Assembly: GCA_029204225.1 (NCBI GenBank)
Contig: CM055096.1
Span: forward strand, 6,997,816 to 7,061,815
Length of the DNA stretch: 64,000 nucleotides
Origin: Diphasiastrum complanatum
Lineage: Eukaryota; Streptophyta; Lycopodiopsida; Lycopodiales; Lycopodiaceae
Direction of reading: 5' to 3'
How positions within the stretch are numbered: position 1 is the stretch's first letter; each line of letters opens with the position of its first letter. The notes beneath the pieces are model-generated. The model was not told where the DNA came from and did no database searches. It saw only the letters and a program-made list of their open reading frames with translations. Position numbers and translations under genes: made by a program. Positions 59,129 through 64,000 of the stretch are shown here, piece after piece.

Positions 59129-60249
59129 TGGTGGCAATAAGTACATGCTGGAACAGAACTCTAGGAGCACAGATTTTGATATGCATCATTGAACAATCAT
59201 AACTAAAAAGGATCTGTGTTTGCCTGACATCTGAATAATAACAATTTTTACCAAGAATCTCATGATTTGACTTTCCAGGTATCAAAATCAGGGTATGCTT
59301 CAATATCAGCCTCTTAAAAATTTCAAAGTCCAGCTCAAAGGTCATCAATCAAGCTCCTCTAGTAGACTAACATGAAGCCAAAATGAAATCATGCACATAT
59401 GTCAACAAATTCTGGGTCACAAAAGACTGAATGATTTAGTACAGACTGCACACATGCTTATGCTATAAGTTGCATTCATAAAATGGAGTATCAAGACAAC
59501 TAAAATATGAAAATTCAGGTAAGCAAAATAAGTCAAGTCAATCCAACCAACAACTTGACAGAAAATTCATCAACTACATATAATGTGGTATGCCAGCAAT
59601 TATTCTTATTATTTGCTTTTGGTGGGTCAAATATTACAATGAGAAAAGATAAACCTTATTATGAAGATGTTCTCATAGAGTATTCATGAAAAATGGAACA
59701 ACTATCCAAGAGGTGCTCTATACAGTAAATTCCAGCTCTGGCAATGAGACACTGACCAGGCTGCACTTGACATCTAAATTGTCAAAAGGACCAAAAAGCC
59801 TTTACAGTTTTCTCATGAATTTACCATATCCCTTGAATTTGTGGAGAGCAAGACACAGATTAGATCCTAGTTCAGCATATCTTCAAAATCTCCACTTCAA
59901 AATCTCAAACAACAAAGAATTTGAAAGTTTCTTTGGTACAATGGTTACCCAGTTTACCTTCAAACCTTATTGCTTAGTTTGAAAAAAAAAAGTATAAATA
60001 AATTATTGCATTAGTCTAAGAAATGCAACGACGAAGTATTTGACAATAATTATTCTTGCCTCTGCTTGCAAGTAAAGACTTAAAACATCATTGCATCATC
60101 AAGGAGCTCTGGTTCTTGATGGTACATAGGTCGGCCCCATAAGTGGCACTACTTTCAGCCTCATACATATGCTGGGGCAGATAATGTTGGTGAGAAAACC
60201 GTCTTCCTAGGCAAAGTATATGGAAATGTATGAAAGCGCTGTCTGTCTC
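59120..60249. other. Intergenic / 3' flank of the translocator gene
   Basis: No gene is recognised. A plus-strand 98-codon frame (59,686-59,982) has no known motif. The part next to 60,249 is presumably 3' UTR of the minus-strand gene. AT-rich AATAA-like words near 59,995-60,005 could serve polyadenylation. Confidence 0.4.
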
Positions 60250-63022
60250 CTATTGCTTAGCCTGCAAACAAATAGGTCATTATAAATCTGATGTCCACAG
60301 TGAGTATCATGGAAAGGCGAAATACAAAAATCTTATACATCAAATTTAAGACTGAATTCAACGATGTGAATTGCTTTAAGTCTGCCTGCCCTATTTGCCA
60401 CATCCAAAATTGCATTACATGAAAGTACTGGCATACCTGTGAGTACAAGAATGTCCCAAGAATTGCGATAGCTGCTCCTGCTGCATTGATGGGCTGAACA
60501 GCTGTGCGGAAAACTATAATGGATGAAACAATCACAGTCACTCGTTTCATTGTATTGCCAATACTGAAGGTTAGTGGTGAAATTTCGTTGAGTGACATGT
60601 AGGACACTTGATTATATAAGTGGTAAAACACACTTTGAGCAACTACCCACCTGCACAAGTACATTATTATTAGATCGATCAACCCTTGAAACAATTCCGT
60701 AATATTCTTCTGCAACAGAAACTCTGGAAACAAAGATCACACTTCATGTAGGAATGAAAACTCTATGTTGGTGAAGGGCAAGAGTGTACAGCCCAATAGG
60801 TTTTAATTAAATCCTCACCAAACAAAATGTGGACCAATTTCTTGAATTGCCTTTTGCCAACCTGCAGCCCAGAGCTGAGGACCTTCTACAGCAAGTGCAA
60901 ATGGAGTCAACAAAGCTAAGGAGAGAATTGAAAGGCAGGCATAGTAGTTCATGCCCCCAACAGATTTTCCTTGCATGCCCTTCTTTGAGAAAATGTTTCG
61001 GAATACAAAGGCAATATTTGAAATCATAGCACCCATAAACCCTGCAAAAAGATTGATGGATGTGCCCAATCATTTTAGATAAGCTGAAAAGATTGAAAAC
61101 ACAAAACAGACTACATCATCGACAAAGTATGCAAAAATTATGTCACGTTCCTTACACTTGCTGTTTTCAGAACAAGTTAATTTCTTTCAAATAATGTTCT
61201 AGTGATCTAGTGCAAATAAAGCTGCCAGTGAAGAAGCATCAGTGGAGGCTGATACCAATCATGTTGAAATTGAGTTCTGTAACAGCAGCCAGAGCACAGC
61301 CACCAATGATGGGCACAAGTGAGAGGTAAACTGGTAGAGGGAAATGCTCTCCCATCAACAAACTTTGGATTATTACACTAAATGCAGGCTCAGCACTCTT
61401 GATGATGTGTGTAAAGGAAACGGCTACCTTGGACATGCTCACAGTCGCTGCCACATGACCGATCGTGTGAGCAACCGCCACCTGCAAATACAACAACCCA
61501 GCTCCTTCCATGAACACAGGATCATTGCAAACAGTGATCATATCTTCCCACTAATAGCTATAAAAGAAACCCTTGAAACTCTAGTCTCTGGCAGAAAAGC
61601 TATCCATTACATATAGTAGAACTGGCTGGAGTGAGCTGGTTCCAGTAAGACCGAACCTGCAATACTGGAAGAGTGGAGGTTTCCAGGTGAAATTCACAAA
61701 ATCCATCTGGTTCCACTTTTAATAGCAGTCTGAATTTTCATATTTTTAAAAGTTTGTGGGTGTCCGTTAATTCAGTTACATTTTCATCACAAACAAAGGG
61801 TCCTAATTGGAATGAAGTGTCTACCTTTCATTGGAGAGTGGTCTAGCTTGTGCAAAAATTTATTCGCATTGAGGGGCCTCCTTATCCATTGAAAAAAAAT
61901 GAATATTGGGATTGGGTTATTTATTTGTCCCATTGCATAGAATTTCTTTTTCTTGTTTGGGGGGGGGGGGGGCGGTGCAAAAGTCTTGATGCCCTTGGAC
62001 CTTCTCACAAGCAGCAAAAAAATCTCTCTTGAAGTCATGGTCTTTCTTTTGTGAACATTAGTCTCTGTGAAAATTATGCATAAGGTAATAGTCTGTTTTA
62101 GTCGAGAATCAAATTCTGCTTCTGAAGGTAAGTGCAAATTACAAAGAAAACATGGGCACTTGGTTTTTTTCCCCCTTTTCGGGGGGGGGGGGGGGGGGGG
62201 ATTATGGTCGCCCTCTGGCGTGAACATTTTTACTTTTTTTAAACTTTTTTTGTGAAAATTTTTAAAACCTGAACTTTTTGTGCACGTTAAAAGGGTAAAT
62301 TTTGTCACATGCACCTTCCAACACATGGAAGGTGCATGTAACAAAATAAAAAAAGAGTCTCACAGATTTCGGTGAGGAAGGTGCCTCCCTTTTCTTCATA
62401 TAACAGCAAAAAGTGGTTCTAAGCTAAGAACAATGTTCTGATGTTTGTTTTCACTTACAGGAAACAAAGCCTTCCAGAAATCCAAGTCGGTGTCGGGTGC
62501 ATCGACGAGGCGCGTTATCCACGAGGAAAGCATGATAGCGGTTCCAGCGGCCAGGGAGAGGGTGGACGTCAGCCATGGGAAGGGGAAGGCATTCAGCACC
62601 TTTTTATTGTAAATGTTGAAAACGACGTTCAGCGCCCACCACGTTGCAAAATACACGCCAATCTTCAATTTCCGCCCTGCATCCGGAAGGGGCACGTCAT
62701 TTTGAAGGGCGGATTTTGAAGGCTGCCCCTCCGATTTGCCTGCTGCCTCGTACGCCTTCGCTGCTACTTCTAGGCCTGCCTTGCGGTGGCCGAGCCTGGA
62801 GGGGCCAGTTAAGGGCAGGTGCCTTAAGGGCTGCCCTGTACTGAAGGGCTTTCGTGAGAGATCGAAGGAGCCTGCGCCCAGGCTGGCCAAGGGCAGGGCC
62901 TTAGATCTAAGGGCATGCCAGATTTGCACGTTGTTTCTGTATGCTGCACTGTTCTGTCTCCGCCATGAAAGCGCGCTACTGCAATCTGTCAATGCCATCC
63001 TGGAGGAATCAAGCACTGCCAT
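60250..63022 (-). CDS. GPT: Plastid glucose-6-phosphate/phosphate translocator, five coding exons
   Basis: Predicted exons on the minus strand: 63,022-62,459, 61,481-61,256, 61,041-60,819, 60,650-60,437, 60,261-60,250. All introns are GT-AG and the phases fit, giving 1,239 bp and 412 residues, near the usual 390-410. Residues 1 to about 100 are Ser/Arg/Ala-rich, a plastid transit peptide. The carrier begins at about 117 (KLKIGVYFATWWALNVVFN), then FNIYNKKVLNAFPFPWLTS, TIGHVAATVSMSKVAVSFTH plus IIKS (Lys216), ELNFNMIGFMGAMISN, GMNYYACLSIL, VVAQSVFYHLYNQVSYMSL and SIGNTMKR (Lys373-Arg374), ending SQAKQ. The Lys and Lys-Arg correspond to phosphate-contacting residues in the triose-phosphate translocator structure. 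Wording is that of GPT, not TPT, PPT or XPT. It exchanges glucose-6-phosphate for phosphate across the inner plastid envelope. The last exon codes only AKQ and stop. Confidence 0.96.
61482..62458 (-). other. GPT intron 1 (977 bp) with G tracts and a hairpin
   Basis: Donor CCT|GTAAGTG and acceptor TTTGCAG|GTGGCG. It contains G runs of about 14 (61,959) and 20 (62,181), read as C runs in the transcript, and a 20-bp inverted repeat at 62,301-62,345. No coding potential was seen inside. Confidence 0.85.
62301..62345. repeat. 20-bp hairpin in GPT intron 1
   Basis: The arms ATGCACCTTCCA and TGGAAGGTGCAT pair perfectly around an ACACA loop. Pairing extends outward by two bases, skips one mismatch (C/A), and continues for five more (TTTGT/ACAAA). 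Confidence 0.9.
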
Positions 63023-63089
63023 GCTTGCTTGGTTCTCTTGATCAAACTGGGCAGGAGCCTTTGGTGTGAGATCTCAGCGAGCGACTCTT
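63023..63089 (-). other. GPT 5' UTR, second leader exon
   Basis: TTTTGTGACAG|AAGAGTCGC is a good acceptor 67 bp upstream of the ATG. Together with a consensus donor at 63,549 it suggests an intron in the 5' leader (63,090-63,549, 460 bp). Confidence 0.6.
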
Positions 63090-63549
63090 CTGTCACAAAA
63101 ACATGCAAAAAATACATATCAGTTAGGAAATATGTAAAGAACAGGTAATGGAAAGCCGATAATTATACACAGGAGCGAAAGAAACTAAAGAAAATGATTA
63201 CTTCCAAGGGGAACAGAAATGCATGGCCAAACAGGAGAGGATAAGCATGTATCAGGCAAAAAAATTTAGAGCGGGAAAGTAGTTTGGGAAGGATGTCTGC
63301 TTTGGGGAATGGGCTGAGGATCTTAGGAGGAGACTAATCCGAGAATTTAATGAGAAAGTTGAAAGAGGTGTGAAGCGCTAGCAGAGTGACAGAAAGGGGC
63401 AGATATTGATGCATATGAGTTGTTCATGCACACACAGATGTAGAGAATGAAACAAAAGAAACCCATCGCTAAATTGGTTGAGATCAGAGAGAAATTTGCA
63501 GAGCCATCGCTGGTGGGAGGGCAGAAGGGCGAGAAGAGGCTGCGCTTAC

Positions 63550-63720
63550 CTTCGCTGCGGAACGGCAAGGTAGCCAGAGGCGCAGTTTTATTGAACAAAC
63601 GCGAAGAAGAAAAAGCAAAGGACGAGAGAGAGAGAGAAGAGACACAGTCGTTTGCTTCCACAGATCGCCTCCATGACAGGAAGCGCTTCCGACTGCCTGC
63701 CATAACTAACCCTGCTTAGC
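63550..63720 (-). other. GPT 5' UTR, first leader exon
   Basis: Minus-strand sequence with a pyrimidine-rich TCTTCTCTCTCTCTCTCG stretch, ending CAGCGAAG|GTAAGCG, a consensus donor. The transcription start is not determined; 63,720 is an estimate. Open frames here (63,347-63,703) are not convincing as protein. Confidence 0.5.
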
Positions 63721-64000
63721 CGCCGGTCAGAGGTGTAGTTAGCAGAAGCAAAGGCGGCTTCAACCGGTGGCGTCGCTGGACGCGGCGGTCTGCATGCCAC
63801 CGTTTTGGGCTACATGTGGGTATTGTTCAAAATGCATCTGGATTTGGCGGCAGGATCAGCCTCGGCATAATGCAAGGTAGCCAGTCTGTCGTTAAGGCAT
63901 TGTCCTTCCCCTGCCCTATACTTTACGGGTCTGCAGACTTGGGTTCACATGAATAGGACCATTGAAGTGGTATTGCTCGGATTTTGAGATCTTTTTGTGG
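63721..64000 (-). promoter_or_regulatory. Presumed GPT promoter region
   Basis: Sequence upstream of the leader exon, GC-richer than the repeats to the left. No clear TATA box is visible at the expected distance. The pyrimidine patch in the leader may act instead. The region is cut by the window edge. Confidence 0.35.

Noticed and set aside
63347-63800. Protein-coding frames on both strands upstream of GPT (e.g. 118 codons at 63,347-63,703 minus)
   Set aside because: They overlap the predicted 5' leader exon and intron, lack known motifs, and are explained better by a GC-rich leader.

Overview
The window is nuclear DNA from a land plant with a large, repeat-rich genome. It holds one convincing intact host gene, a five-exon plastid glucose-6-phosphate/phosphate translocator (GPT) on the minus strand at 60,250-63,022 with an extra intron in its 5' leader. 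Nearly everything else that can be identified is retroelement sequence, mostly decayed. The sequence does not fix the species. The Penelope-like RT remnant and the non-angiosperm look of the LINEs would suit a fern, lycophyte or gymnosperm, but that is inference.

Layout. 1-10,600: a nest of LINE fragments (plus-strand LINE at 2,455-4,975; minus-strand LINEs at 5,163-8,634, 8,669-10,439 and about 10,468-10,600), with a copia RNase H end and a rearranged gypsy fragment on the left. The three minus-strand LINEs all end in (TC)n and follow each other head to tail. 10,700-19,250: unidentified sequence, two gypsy-type 3' LTRs, a decayed copia pol (13,024-15,713) and a gypsy chromovirus remnant (16,485-18,650). 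19,250-30,000: mostly unrecognised AT-rich DNA with a lone LTR plus primer-binding site and copia gag/protease/RNase H pieces. 30,512-35,619 and 43,728-48,492: two complete LTR-bounded, minus-strand copia-type elements that lack RT. Between them lie a gag relic, a plus-strand copia pol, a remnant of an unusual RT (best match Penelope-like), an 85-copy CT repeat and a roughly 65-bp periodic array. 48,500-58,200: gypsy and copia remnants, orphan LTRs and a 170-bp repeat. 58,200-64,000: gene-side DNA and GPT.

How the parts relate. The two RT-less copia elements share tRNA-Met-type primer-binding sites, purine tracts, G-box-like palindromes in the LTRs and a similar C-terminal protein module. One keeps a 747-codon open frame covering Gag, zinc knuckle, protease and an integrase stump. 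Related LTRs at 54,721-55,539 flank sequence that does encode RT and RNase H, so that lineage could supply the missing enzymes in trans. GPT would import glucose-6-phosphate into non-green plastids in exchange for phosphate. It has no functional link to its neighbours.
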